A stretch of DNA of 60,000 nt, taken from Neocallimastix lanati (nom. inval.) (taxonomy: Eukaryota; Neocallimastigomycota; Neocallimastigomycetes; Neocallimastigales; Neocallimastigaceae). Location of the stretch: contig JACVTC010000075.1 in assembly GCA_016946835.1 (NCBI GenBank), forward strand, positions 291,501 through 351,500. Reading direction: 5' to 3'. Of the stretch, positions 49,124 through 59,652 are shown piece after piece. Within the stretch, counting starts at the first letter, position 1; each line of letters begins with the position of its first letter. A program made the translations under genes and the position numbers. The notes beneath the pieces were generated by a model. It did not search any database and had not been told where the DNA came from. It worked only from the letters and a program-made list of their open reading frames with translations.

Positions 49124-50554
49124 ATGTCTGAAGTTGATAAGAGAGATTTAGAAGCCAAAGGTTTCTACAAACTTTCTTGGGTTCAAAGATTCGGTTTCGC
49201 TTCTGGTGATTTAGCCCAAAATTTAATTTATCAAACCGTTGCCTCTCAACTTATGTTCTTCTGTACCGATGTTTACATTTTAGGTGGTGATAGAAGTAAA
49301 GCTGCTGGTATTGCATCTACTTTGATGTTAATTGTTCGTTTTGTTGATATGGTTTGGGATCCAATTGTTGGTGCTTTCATTGATAAGCATCACCCACGTT
49401 GGGGTAAATACCGTTCCTACTTAATTATTGGTGGTATTCCTTTAACCGTTTTCTCTGCTCTTACCTTCTGGAATAAATTTGCTCCATCCGTTCCATACAT
49501 CTACATTACCTACATTTTATTATCTTTATCTTACACTTTAGTTAACGTTCCATATGGTGCTATTAACTCTTCCTTAACTAGAGATAATGATGAAATTACC
49601 ATGCTTACTTCTCTTCGTATGTGGTGTGCTAACATTGGTTGTTTCTTCGTATACACCTTACTTTTCCTTTTCATTGCCATTGTTGGTGGTACCCCAATTC
49701 CATGGGATATGATTCTTTTCAACTTATTTGGTAACATTCCAAATCTCTGTATTGTTCCATTCATGCCAGCTATTAAGAATTTAATTGGTAAGAAGAACAT
49801 GTTCTACGTCTTCTTAACTGTTGCTGTCGCTGGTAATGCTATCTTATACGTTGCTAGTAGAATGAATGCTAATGACTGGTGGTACCGTATTGGTAATTTA
49901 ATTAAATCTACTGGTGTTTGTGTTGCTACCGGTTACCAATGGGCTCTTGTTCCAGAAGTTATTTCCTACGGTGAATGGAAGACTGGTCGTAGAATTTCCG
50001 CTATTGTTAACGCTATTACTGGTTTATTTTTCAAGGCCGGTTTTGCTTTAGGTGGTGCTATTCCAGGTTGGATTATTCAAGCTTCCGGATACGTTTCACC
50101 ACCAGCTGGAGAAAGTACTTTACCAAAGGATCCAATGGCTTGGTTCACTACTTTATCTATTTACTTTGTCATCGGTTTCATCATTCTTATCTTCTGTTTC
50201 ACTCAAACCAAGGAACGTGTTGTCATGGAAGAGGGTCAAACCAATTCCGTCAAGGTTAGTGATTTCTGGACTGAATTCGCTCGTAACCCACCACTTGTTG
50301 TCGTCTCCCTCTTCTTCATTGTTTCCTTCGTTATGCAAAACATTAGTAACACCTCTAACAACTACTTAATGAACGATCTTTACAAGCAAAAGGCCTCTGC
50401 TCAAGAAGCCATTCGTTGGACTGTCTGTGTCATTCCAGCTATTCTTGCTATTGTTTGTATGATTATTATTTCCAGATACAGTTTAACTGATGAAAAGATT
50501 GAAAAGATCAACAAGGAAATCGAAGAAAGAAATGCCGTTAAGGATAGTGCTTAA
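49124..50554 (+). CDS. GPH-family sugar:cation symporter (MelB-like MFS)
   Basis: 476 residues, intron-free, about twelve predicted membrane segments, start ATG in ATAACCATGTCT. The glycoside-pentoside-hexuronide family couples uptake of sugars such as pentosides, hexuronides or disaccharides to H+ or Na+. Family marks are RFVDMVWDP at residues 72-80, whose Arg72, Asp75 and Asp79 have the spacing of Arg52, Asp55 and Asp59 of E. coli MelB, and DKHHPRWGKYRSYL after helix II. SYTLVNVPYG follows, where Asn141 stands at the place of MelB Asp124, a change seen in many GPH members. The family is chiefly bacterial, so transfer from a gut bacterium is likely. However, codon use is the GGT/ACC/TTC/AAG-biased, C- and G-ending set of a well-expressed host gene, so it is long established. 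The substrate cannot be read from sequence; plant cell-wall sugars are a reasonable guess. Confidence 0.92.
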   Translation: MSEVDKRDLEAKGFYKLSWVQRFGFASGDLAQNLIYQTVASQLMFFCTDVYILGGDRSKAAGIASTLMLIVRFVDMVWDPIVGAFIDKHHPRWGKYRSYLIIGGIPLTVFSALTFWNKFAPSVPYIYITYILLSLSYTLVNVPYGAINSSLTRDNDEITMLTSLRMWCANIGCFFVYTLLFLFIAIVGGTPIPWDMILFNLFGNIPNLCIVPFMPAIKNLIGKKNMFYVFLTVAVAGNAILYVASRMNANDWWYRIGNLIKSTGVCVATGYQWALVPEVISYGEWKTGRRISAIVNAITGLFFKAGFALGGAIPGWIIQASGYVSPPAGESTLPKDPMAWFTTLSIYFVIGFIILIFCFTQTKERVVMEEGQTNSVKVSDFWTEFARNPPLVVVSLFFIVSFVMQNISNTSNNYLMNDLYKQKASAQEAIRWTVCVIPAILAIVCMIIISRYSLTDEKIEKINKEIEERNAVKDSA

Positions 50555-51160
50555 ATTTAAACCTGAATAAAATAAATTAAAATACAATAAAATACAATAA
50601 AATAAACTAATAAAGATAAATATATATTATATATACGTATATATTTATCTTTCTATATTAATTATCTTACTAAATTTATTAAAGAAAAATTAAATTAAGT
50701 AATACAAATAAAAGAAAAATTAGAAAGAAATAAATTAATTAAATCTATCTATTTTTTATATATTATACAAAAAAAAAAAAAAATAGTGATTAATATTAAA
50801 AGAAGTAATAATTTTAATATAATGTACAATGTTGAAAAAAAAAAATCTTTTACAAAGTAAAATAAATAAAAATTAAGAATGGAAAAAAATAAATAAACAA
50901 AATAATAAATGTAAAAGAAATAAAAATAAAATAAATAAAAATAAAAATATAAAACAGAAATATAAAATATAAAATAAAAAACAAAAAATAAAAATAAAAA
51001 TAAAAAATAAAAATAAATATAAAAATAAAATGGTATTGATGTTGTTTAAATTAATTTGATGCGTTTAAACTAAGAAGTTTTTCTTTATTATTCTTATTTC
51101 TTCTCAAATTCTTAAAGTTTAAATGTATGAAAATATTTTTATATATTAAAAAGAATTAGT
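50555..51160. other. 3' flank of the symporter gene
   Basis: AT-rich trailer with repeated AATAAAATA motifs from about 50570, which could serve as polyadenylation signals, then AAAATAAA-type low complexity. No gene seen. Confidence 0.5.
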
Positions 51161-51262
51161 TTTAATTTTTATAATATATTTAACAACACTTTAGTGACCT
51201 TACTGTTTAGGTCATCATCAATAACTTATTCCAAAAGCCACGAGGGGTATTCAAGGGTGATC

Positions 51263-51297
<35 letters not shown>

Positions 51298-52640
51298 AGG
51301 ATCGATGGAAATAGTCAAAAAGTTTAATCTTTTACTTCCTAGATTATATTAAAAGAAGTTTGACTGTTAATTCTTAGGCTTTGTTACGTGATTTCATTTT
51401 TTTTTATATTGCCCAGATTTTGTACTTCACTTTTAATTAAATCAAATCAAATGAAAAGATTTTTTTTTTAAATGAAGAAGAAATAAATTCTAAATGTACT
51501 ATAAAGAATCTAATAGAGAATATTCCTAAAAGATGTCATATGATGATATAAGGGATTTAATAGATGATATATTCCTAAGATGTTTGATTTTTCTTGGACA
51601 AAAAAAAAATACGTCTTCTTTCTCTCTATATATAAAAAATAATTAGAAATGAAAATATTAAGAAATAGTTAAGGATGTCATTTGAATTCTATTGGTTAAA
51701 TAATGGTTAAACGTCAAGGAATTAAAGGTACGAATGATGATAAATACAAATTTATTAAAGCAAACTAAAAAAAAAAAAAAATTTATTCAAGCTCAGCCTT
51801 TTTGAATTTCCCAACTTTAAAATTTAATTTATGTTATAACAGGGTTTTAAGATTAAGATCTAGTTTCATCATATACAACGGCTACTATTGCTATCAACAG
51901 AAGTAGTGCGTTATCAAGTTTTTTTTTGATCATTGATCGAAAGTCTGTCTATGCTGCTACTCTTGGAGAATATTCAAATATTCATTTTTTTTTTTTTTTC
52001 ATTATATAGATGATGAGAATCTTTATCAGTCTCATCCATTACCTTTTTTTTTTTATATAATATTCTGTGATAAAGTAAGGATTCTTTCCTTTATTACCTA
52101 CCATAACTAATAGTTTAGTTAAGAACATGAAATATTTTATCAATAAGTATATTAAATATATTTATATTTTAATTCCTTCTTCTTGGTGGAAGTGGAATTT
52201 CAAGGTTAGAGGAGCTATCATTCTATATTGAGGAAATGTGGGAGAGAGAGAAAGAGAGAGAAGAGAGAGATATTTAAGAGGGAGGAAGAAACTATCTTAT
52301 AAATAGTTCACACATATGATTTTTCTGCCGTTCCGTTAATTATTGAGGAGAGGGAGGCTGGCGTTGTTATCCATCTTGCTAAAAGGGGTAATACCTATTA
52401 TTTCAATAGCTCTCTTTTAGAGTTAATTTTCTTTTTGATCAATTTAGTAAGTAGTAACAAATCCCTTCAGTTTCAGTTACCAAGAGAGTGCAGATACGTC
52501 ATACCTGTATGATTTAGGGAAAATTACATACTATTAGTAGTCTTATTATCTATAGATCAAACAAACAAAAAAATACTAACAGTCTATAGTTTCACTCAAC
52601 AGAAATATATATAGAGAGGGAAAAAGAAAGAGTCATTCGT
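51161..52640. other. Unexplained higher-complexity island without a reading frame
   Basis: Base composition is visibly more balanced than its surroundings, and the sequence is not repetitive. It contains a small hairpin, TGACCT/AGGTCA, at about 51194-51213 and a purine-only stretch (GA-rich, 52230-52290). It also has several homopolymer T tracts, the kind of poly-T and GA tracts often seen in promoters of AT-rich fungi. I could not find an open frame. It could be a promoter or long leader whose gene decayed, a non-coding RNA or an old transposon. Confidence 0.4.
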
Positions 52641-52650
52641 TTCATGAGAA

Positions 52651-52692
<42 letters not shown>

Positions 52693-54227
52693 TGAATAAC
52701 TACACTATATCATACTATACCTATCCTATTTTAAAGAAGATTAACTTTTCTCTTTGTTTTATTATTTTAGATTTAAATGATGGTGATAATGTTTGCTTTT
52801 TTTTTTGTGTGTTTTTTTTGTCATTGTTTTATAATTTTAGATTTAAATAGTGATGATCATATCAACTTTTTTTTTCTGAATTTATTTGTATATTCTTTAC
52901 TTTGAATAATTACCTTTTATTTCACATTACTACTTAAAAAAAAATATTATGTTCTAATTTGGACAAATAATATATAGATATATTTAATTGTGTGTTTTTC
53001 TATAAAAATAAATATTAATATAATTAATAAATGAATAAATAAATAAAGTTAAAGTTTATAATAATAGCAACTATAAAAAAAAATAAAATGAAATACGTTA
53101 CTAATTAGCTTAATCTAATATAGGGTTGGAAGTGCCAACTAGGTATTTCAAAATTATTAATAGATGTTAAAATTGCTAACACTTAAAATGAAAATGTTTT
53201 TAAAGAAAATAAAATATCTTTTATAATAAAACTTGTATTTATTTATTAATTATTTAATTTTATATTAAAGTAATAATAAAACTTAAATATGATTATTAAA
53301 TAAAAGTTAAACATAATTATTAATATAACAATAAAATTAATATTATATATTATTTATAAAATTTAGTAAACTGATTATTAAATAAAAATTAAACATAAAT
53401 ATTAATTTAACAATAAAATTAATATTATATATTAATTATTGTTAGAAGGTAAAAATAAGAAACCCATTTTTATATTCAATATATATTAACTAATTATAAT
53501 GAATAAATTTATATTAAATAGTATTTACATGTATAAAAGAATTGATAATCTTATGAAAAATAAAAACCACTTTCGTGTGTAATAAAGAAATATAATAAAT
53601 AAAATTTTCCTTTTTAAAAGATTAAGAGTTTCAGGCTTACTGACTGAGTTTGAAAAAAGCTAAGTTAAACATTATAATATTATAATATTATAATTTAACA
53701 TATTATATCCAAAGAGGATATAAAAAAATTAACTATTCATATTTTAAATTAATACATGGTATTACCATTGAAAATTAACAACATGACATGGTATATAAAG
53801 CAACATAAACCCTGAATTATAAATCAAATCATCAAATTATATCCTTTGATTAAATTAATGTAATTTTATAAATATTACACTTATAATTACTATTAATTCA
53901 AATAATATACTCATTTACTATTAAATACAAAAATATATATACTTACTAATATTTTTTATACATTATATTAAAAATATATTACAAACCTTTGAAACATCGA
54001 CATAATGAAAACACTTTATAACAAATAATCATAACAATAAATATAACATATAAAAAAAAAACGAATACTTTAAAGTAATAAATTACCCAATAACTATTTG
54101 TAATGCTAAAGGATAATAATTAGATATACATATTAATCCAATGAAAAAAAAGGTAAACTTAAAAAATTGTAATATTAAAATATTTTTGTAATAAATAAAA
54201 AAAAAGAAATAAAAAATAACTAATACA
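52641..54227. other. AT-rich intergenic sequence, no gene seen
   Basis: It starts with a run of about 40 T's (52650-52690). The ~110-bp block around 53270-53345 is imperfectly repeated at 53350-53445, both with AAACATAATTATTAAT-like sequence and TAATATTATATAT. A TGTT...AACA-ended stretch at 53440-53671 was considered as a solo LTR but is not supported. Confidence 0.5.
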
Positions 54228-54479
54228 AACGAAAGTTGAAAATAATTAAAAAATAACATTGTAAATAGATAAAAACTAGTACAGTCAACTAATATGTATT
54301 AATTTAAAAATAGATAAAGTACAGTCAATTATTATATATAAAGTATATATAAAGTTGAAAATAGATAAAAAGTAGTAAAGTCAATTAATATATATTAAGT
54401 TGAAAATAGATAAAAAGTAGTACAGTCAACTAATATATATCAAGTTGAAAATAGATAAAAAGTAGTATAGTCAACTCCA
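54228..54479. repeat. 45-bp minisatellite next to a gypsy remnant
   Basis: Units of the form AAGTTGAAAATAGATAAAAA then GTAGTACAGTCAACTAATATATATC, with exact 45-bp spacing over the last copies (54353, 54398, 54443) and degenerate copies before them. Every plus frame has stops, so it is non-coding. It ends where the protease-like frame begins. Confidence 0.85.
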
Positions 54480-55402
54480 CTATATTGACTACTGAAAACT
54501 ATCTAAGCTGGCAAAGAAAAATATTATATCTATTACAGAAACACATAAACTTGATAAATAAGGAAACTAATTATAAAATTAAAGAAGATTTAAATAATAC
54601 ATTAGCTAATATCTCCATCGCCCAATTATTAGACATTAGCCCAAAAGTGAGAGCAGAACTCGTTAAACAACTGAAATTTAGTAAGAATGAACCCTCCGTT
54701 AATCTTGTACATCATGGAAAAATAGCCATATCTAAATGCAAAATATATGATGTACCATCCAAAGTATACTTAGATTATGGAGCAGGACTTAATTTAATCT
54801 CAAAATCCTATTTGGAAAAGCTACCTGTAAAACCAAAACCTGTCGGAATATCTACCAGCTCCATAGTTCAAGTATTATCTGATGTAGATGAAACTCCAGG
54901 ATTGATTTATAAGTTTCCCCTTACTATTGGAAATATTTCCATAGAAGCCGAATTTAGACTAGTCGAGAAAGATGATTTATTATTTGATATCATTATATGT
55001 TATAAAACAATAATTGAAAACAATCTATTTATAAACCCAGTGATGTTAGAACTATGTAGAGTCAACTCTAAATTGGAAACAACCAAGATTAAGGAATTAT
55101 TTAAAGAAATTAAGGATAAATATAATTTATGGGATGTTATCGAACAGCTTGATGAATTAGACAGATCAGATGAACCGCCAGATTTAAAACAGTATGAAAT
55201 AGCAAATTTGCTTTTAACTACTAAACAGCTTAAAACAAGAAAGAAACATCAAAGAAATAATTCTCTTGTACTCAATACTGAAGACAATGATAATGAAATC
55301 ACGATATTTAATTTTACAAGTGAGGAGGAGAGAAAATCAACGTTAGAGAGGATCTATAAAGAGGGGATTGGTATTACCGATAACGAATTATCTCCAGAAT
55401 AA
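54455..55402 (+). pseudogene. Ty3/gypsy protease region, 5'-truncated
   Basis: The open frame starts after a TAG at 54452-54454 inside the 45-bp minisatellite and has no usable ATG, so the gag end is lost. A retropepsin-like region centres on VYLDYGAGLNLIS (near 54770), with LFDIIIC further on (near 54985). Retrotransposon proteases normally have Asp-Ser/Thr-Gly; here the middle residue is Tyr, which should impair the enzyme. The C-terminal part is charged linker. The frame stops at 55402, and pol continues, broken, in the next entry. Confidence 0.8.
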
Positions 55403-56187
55403 AGAAACTTCTCAACTCCTATGATGAAATAATTGCGTTAAGTACGGATGACCTTTCTAAAACCAATCTTTTACCTCATTCAATCCAATTGAAAAAGGAT
55501 AGTCATCCTATTAAATAACGCTCATATCAGCTTTCTAAGTCTAAAGCTGATATATTAAAGCAAGAATTAGTTAAGCTAATTAACAAAAGACTCATTGTTC
55601 CGTCCCATTCTTCATGGTCTTCTCCTATTATTCTTATTCCTAAGAAGAACGGGAAATGGCGTCTCTGTGGACTACAGGAAGCTAAATAAACTATCAATCA
55701 AGGACTCTTACGCAATTCCGTATATTGAAGAAATTTTATTCTCTGTTGGAGGAGATATTAAGTCTATTTCAACTATCGATCTATTTTCTGGGTATCACCA
55801 AATACCCATGAAAGACGAAGATATTGAGAAAACAAGTTTTACCACTATGTTTGGTAACTTTAATTTTGTAGTAATGCCCTTTGGACTTACTAAAGCGCCT
55901 GCAACTTTCCAAAGGGAAATGAATAGGATATTTTTTCCATTAATTGGAAAATGTATGTTCGTGTATTTAGACAATTTAGTTATATCTCCAAATGCGAGGA
56001 AGACCATTTAAAACATTTAAAGGCTGTGTTCCAAATAATTAAGGAAAATGGATTGAAAATCAATATCGAAAAGTGCCACTTCTTCATGAAAGAAGTAGAA
56101 GTTCTAGGTCACTTGTTAACTACCAAAGGGATAAAACCAGTACCTTCGAAAATTGAAGCCATAAGACATTGGGAAAAACCTTTATGA
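55403..56187 (+). pseudogene. Ty3/gypsy reverse transcriptase fragment with four lesions
   Basis: Continuation of the preceding protease region. Conserved blocks are SWSSPIILIPKKNGKWRL (near 55610), VDYRKLNKLSIKDSYAIP, STIDLFSGYHQI, MPFGLTKAPATFQREMNRIF and VLGHLLTTKGI. Lesions: an in-frame TAA at about 55514-55516, apparently replacing a Gln codon before RSYQLSK; a 2-base loss in a TGTG stretch near 55666 before VDYRK; a 1-base shift near 55993 after SPNA; and YLDN (near 55964) where the catalytic YxDD should be. The RNase H and integrase parts are missing; the match ends at HWEKPL (56187). Ty3/gypsy pol order (protease, RT) is kept, so this is one decayed element. Confidence 0.88.
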
Positions 56188-56263
56188 TATGTTAATAAAC
56201 TTTAAAACTCAAATCGATCATTGATTATTTATTCATCCAACTTTAAACAGTCTATGTAAACTT

Positions 56264-56722
56264 TTGTCAGAAAGTGAATACGAAGAAATAGCTAAAATAA
56301 ATAATCAATATTATGATGAAGAAAGTATAATCTGCACTATTAGAAGAGTTAAAGAAGCGAATAATGAAAAGGAAATTATAAAGGAATTAACTCCAATGGA
56401 ATTTATTGAGAGTGATGAATTTTTAAGTACCTTAAATAAAGATTATAAAGAACAAATTATTAAAATTCTCAAAGAAATGATTGACATAGTTGCTACTTCA
56501 ACAGAAGAACTAACTCCTTCTAAACTTTCACCACATAAGATCCGTTTAAAAGCTAATGCAAAGCCAGTAAAATTAAGAAGTTATAGGTTAACTAAATTCA
56601 AATCAGATATCTTAAAAGAAGAACTTACAAAGCTTATTAAGAAAGGATTGATAGAACCATCCTGTTCAGAATGGTCATCTCCAGTAGTACTTATTCTAAA
56701 ACACAATGGTAAAAAAATATAA
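56264..56722 (+). pseudogene. Second, different Ty3/gypsy pol fragment
   Basis: The 152-residue frame encodes the linker before RT and the RT entry, with HKIRLKANAKPVKLRSYRLT and EWSSPVVLILKHNG. It is cut just where the VDYRK block should follow. It overlaps in homology, not in sequence, with 55490-55660 of the previous fragment and is clearly diverged from it (SCSEWSSPVVLILKHNGK against SHSSWSSPIILIPKKNGK), so it comes from another element lineage. The order linker-RT after a fragment that already ended in RT shows insertion, recombination or deletion between two elements. Confidence 0.82.
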
Positions 56723-58067
56723 ATACACTCCTTGTGGTTTTTCTCGTGTTTTCGGATGCTTTAGTACTCTTGTTCTTTTTATCCATTTACTTTTCTTAAT
56801 AATTTATCTAGTAATTATGGATATATTCACTCACTTTTAATTTGTTTAAAAGATTATAATTCGTTCACTTATTTAAATTTATTTAGTTATTTTTTTTAAA
56901 ATTATAATTAATGAAAATAATAAAAGAAATATAAAAAAAATAAAATTTTTTTGAGAAATTAAATGTATAAAAATTAATAATTTAAATAAATAATTATTTT
57001 AAAAATTTTTCTTTCGCTTCCTGAGTCACTACAAATATAGATTTGTATAAAAAATGACCCCCTATCAAGCAAAAGCGAATTTTATTAATTAAAGTACGAA
57101 ATTTTTATTAATTAAAAATTGGTACTACCAAAAACTTAAAATTTTTAATTTAAATAATGATTTATAATTAAATTATTAATAAATTAAATTTCGGATATTC
57201 GAAATTTTTAAAATTTTAAATTTTTAAATTTTTGATCAAAATTTTATTTTAAAGCCGAAAATTTTTTTTTAAAACTAAATTTTTCGTGGCTTTTTCCGTA
57301 ACTTATTGTGGCGTGAAATTTGTATCAAAATTTTTCTAAGTTAAACAATTAAAAGTAAACAAAGAAAATAAACAAACTATGATTTAATATTAAAGTATTA
57401 TTTTTATTTTATAAAAACTAACTATTCTATCTATTAAATTATTACTTAGCGTTTAAATTTTTATTTAATTAATATCGGTTATCTAGTTATAAAGCGTTAC
57501 TATTGTAAAAGGTAAGTTTATTATTAACTAAAATAACGAATAGTAATTAAATTTAAAGACTAAGATAACTTAACAGCTCTCTATTCGAGTTGTTAATAAT
57601 AAACACTAAAATTAATTATATTTATAATTATCTATTTTATCACACATGAATATAGCGCAGCACTTTATAACTCTATTTGTTATTAGTTACTGGGCTTACA
57701 CTGAGTAATTTATATTTATTTAATAATTATATTTTATTTATTAATATTAATATTTATAATAACAATTTACGTTAATAGTAACGGTAGTGCGTTACGGTTA
57801 CATGTTCAATTATTATTTATACATGTTAATAATTTTATGATTGGTAAATAATTTAATTTAACTTAATTTACTAATCACTAAATAAAATATATTTAATTAA
57901 GTATTTAACTATATAATTAACTATAAAATAATAAAATTTAATTTACGAAATTAATAAAAGATTTTATTTGATTAGCCGAAATTGCTAACTGTTTAGAGAT
58001 ACGTTACGTAACCAAAGGACTATCATTCGATAGGCTTGAAGTTACCATGTATCTGTTACAACAATGT
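56723..58067. other. Intergenic region left of a gypsy-type LTR
   Basis: AT-rich, no gene. Somewhat more complex segments lie at about 57010-57330 (with GTGGC and poly-A/T palindromes around TTAATTAA) and 57960-58066 (with the palindrome ACGTTACGTAAC-like). Not matched to any other part of the window. Confidence 0.5.
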
Positions 58068-58810
58068 TGATAAATAACAAAATTAACAAATCTTGAAAAT
58101 TTATTATATATAAAATCAAAACTAACCTTAGCCAAGTTTAATAATAATTTAATAAAATAAAAAAATTAATTAATTAATTAAATAAAACAAATAAATTACA
58201 CTTAAAAATTACATTAATACTCAGATAAGAAAGAAATATTATATATTTTTCAAAATAAAAATATTAAGATTAAATTTAAAATAAAATAATTAATTTTTAT
58301 AATTAGTTACATAATAAATTTTATAATTAATTTTATAATTAAATAATAATTTTATAATAACAAAATTAATTAATTTAAATAACAAAATATTTTTAATTAT
58401 TTTTATAAACAAATTTATTTATTTTATTATTAAATATTTATTGTATTATTAATTTTATTAATTTTATTTTATTTAATTATCCTTTTTATTTATAAATTAT
58501 AAATAGTTTAATTTTAAAGAAAAATATAAATACTTGTAAATATCTCATGTAAATATTATTATTATTATTAATTAATTTTATAATTTTAATAATCACTTTT
58601 AAATTTTATAATGTTTAATGAATTTTAATAAAAGATTTATAAAATAAAATATTCGAAAACAAGTGTTCTAATAAACCAAATTTTTTAGTGTTATTTTTAA
58701 TAAAACATGTTTTTAATTCATAAATAACTTATGCAGTAATTATTAAAATAAATTGAAATTATCACTTTTTAATTCTATATTAAAATTGAGATAATTTCTA
58801 AAATTTATCA
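58068..58810 (+). repeat. Candidate 5' LTR of a gypsy-type element (743 bp)
   Basis: Starts TGATAAAT and ends ATTTATCA, a perfect 8-bp TG...CA inverted pair. One base after its end lies a TGG-starting primer-binding-site candidate, and a gag frame follows downstream. The second LTR would lie beyond the window, so the limits cannot be confirmed by comparison. Within AT-rich DNA an 8-bp match alone is weak; the correct spacing to the primer site is what supports it. Confidence 0.6.
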
Positions 58811-58811
58811 A

Positions 58812-58828
58812 TGGTCCTTCGAACCGGA
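58812..58828 (+). promoter_or_regulatory. Candidate tRNA primer-binding site
   Basis: TGGTCCTTCGAACCGGA. Its reverse complement ends in CCA and contains GGTTCGAA, resembling the 3' end of a tRNA, and it lies one base after the putative LTR. The T-arm-like motif is closer to CCA than in a normal tRNA end, so the identity of the primer is open. Confidence 0.55.
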
Positions 58829-59652
58829 GAGGCAGTTAACTTATTATTAATAAATATTATTTATTAACACTAGAGTATGAACTAGTATAAAAATTCATAA
58901 TAATAAAATAAAGGATAAATAATATTTATTATATAATAATAATTAAAAATAAAAACTAGAGTATGAATTAGTATAAAAATTCATAATTTAAAATTAAAAA
59001 TAAAATATATACATATATATGTATATATATAAAATAATATAATAATAATATAATAAATAAAAATAAATAAATTAGTAAAAAAAAAAAATTTAAGGGTTAT
59101 ATAGATTTATAGTTTGTTAACAACACACTATTGGAACTAGATTCTAGGTAGAGTTAATATACTATAAATTAGAATAGGTGAAAGAGAGTAGTAGATTTTT
59201 ATTATAGAGAGTAGAGCACGTATAGAATAGAAAATTTATTACGAGAGTAACATATTATTGTATCGATACTCTAATTTAGAGAAGGCAAAACTTTACAATA
59301 ATAGTGTGAAAACTAATAAAGAGAGTATATATAATACGTGGAGGTCGAAAATATAATAAAAAGGCTACGAAAATTTTGTGCCACCTTATATATAACTCTG
59401 TTTCCTAAATAAAATACTTTAAAGAAGATATACAAAAAAAAAAAAAATAACTTGTTAAAGAAACGTATAATTAAGTGAATAAATAAATAAATTGAAATTG
59501 AATATATATAAAATTTTAAATAATTAAAAATTTGATTAAATAATTAAATTTAAATATATAAATATTTTGTTAGTGAATAAATTATTATATAAAATAAAGT
59601 ATATAAATTATATAAAAGAGAAAACAAAATTACTTCTAAATTCTAGAGTAAA
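58829..59652. other. Long 5' leader of the gypsy-type element
   Basis: Untranslated stretch between the primer site and gag. It contains an imperfect internal duplication: ACTAGAGTATGAACTAGTATAA near 58869 recurs as ACTAGAGTATGAATTAGTATAA near 58956. No gene. Confidence 0.55.

Noticed and set aside
53440-53671. Solo LTR candidate with TGTT...AACA ends left of the gypsy remnant
   Set aside because: No second copy, no matching flanks and no primer site follow it; in this composition such ends arise by chance.
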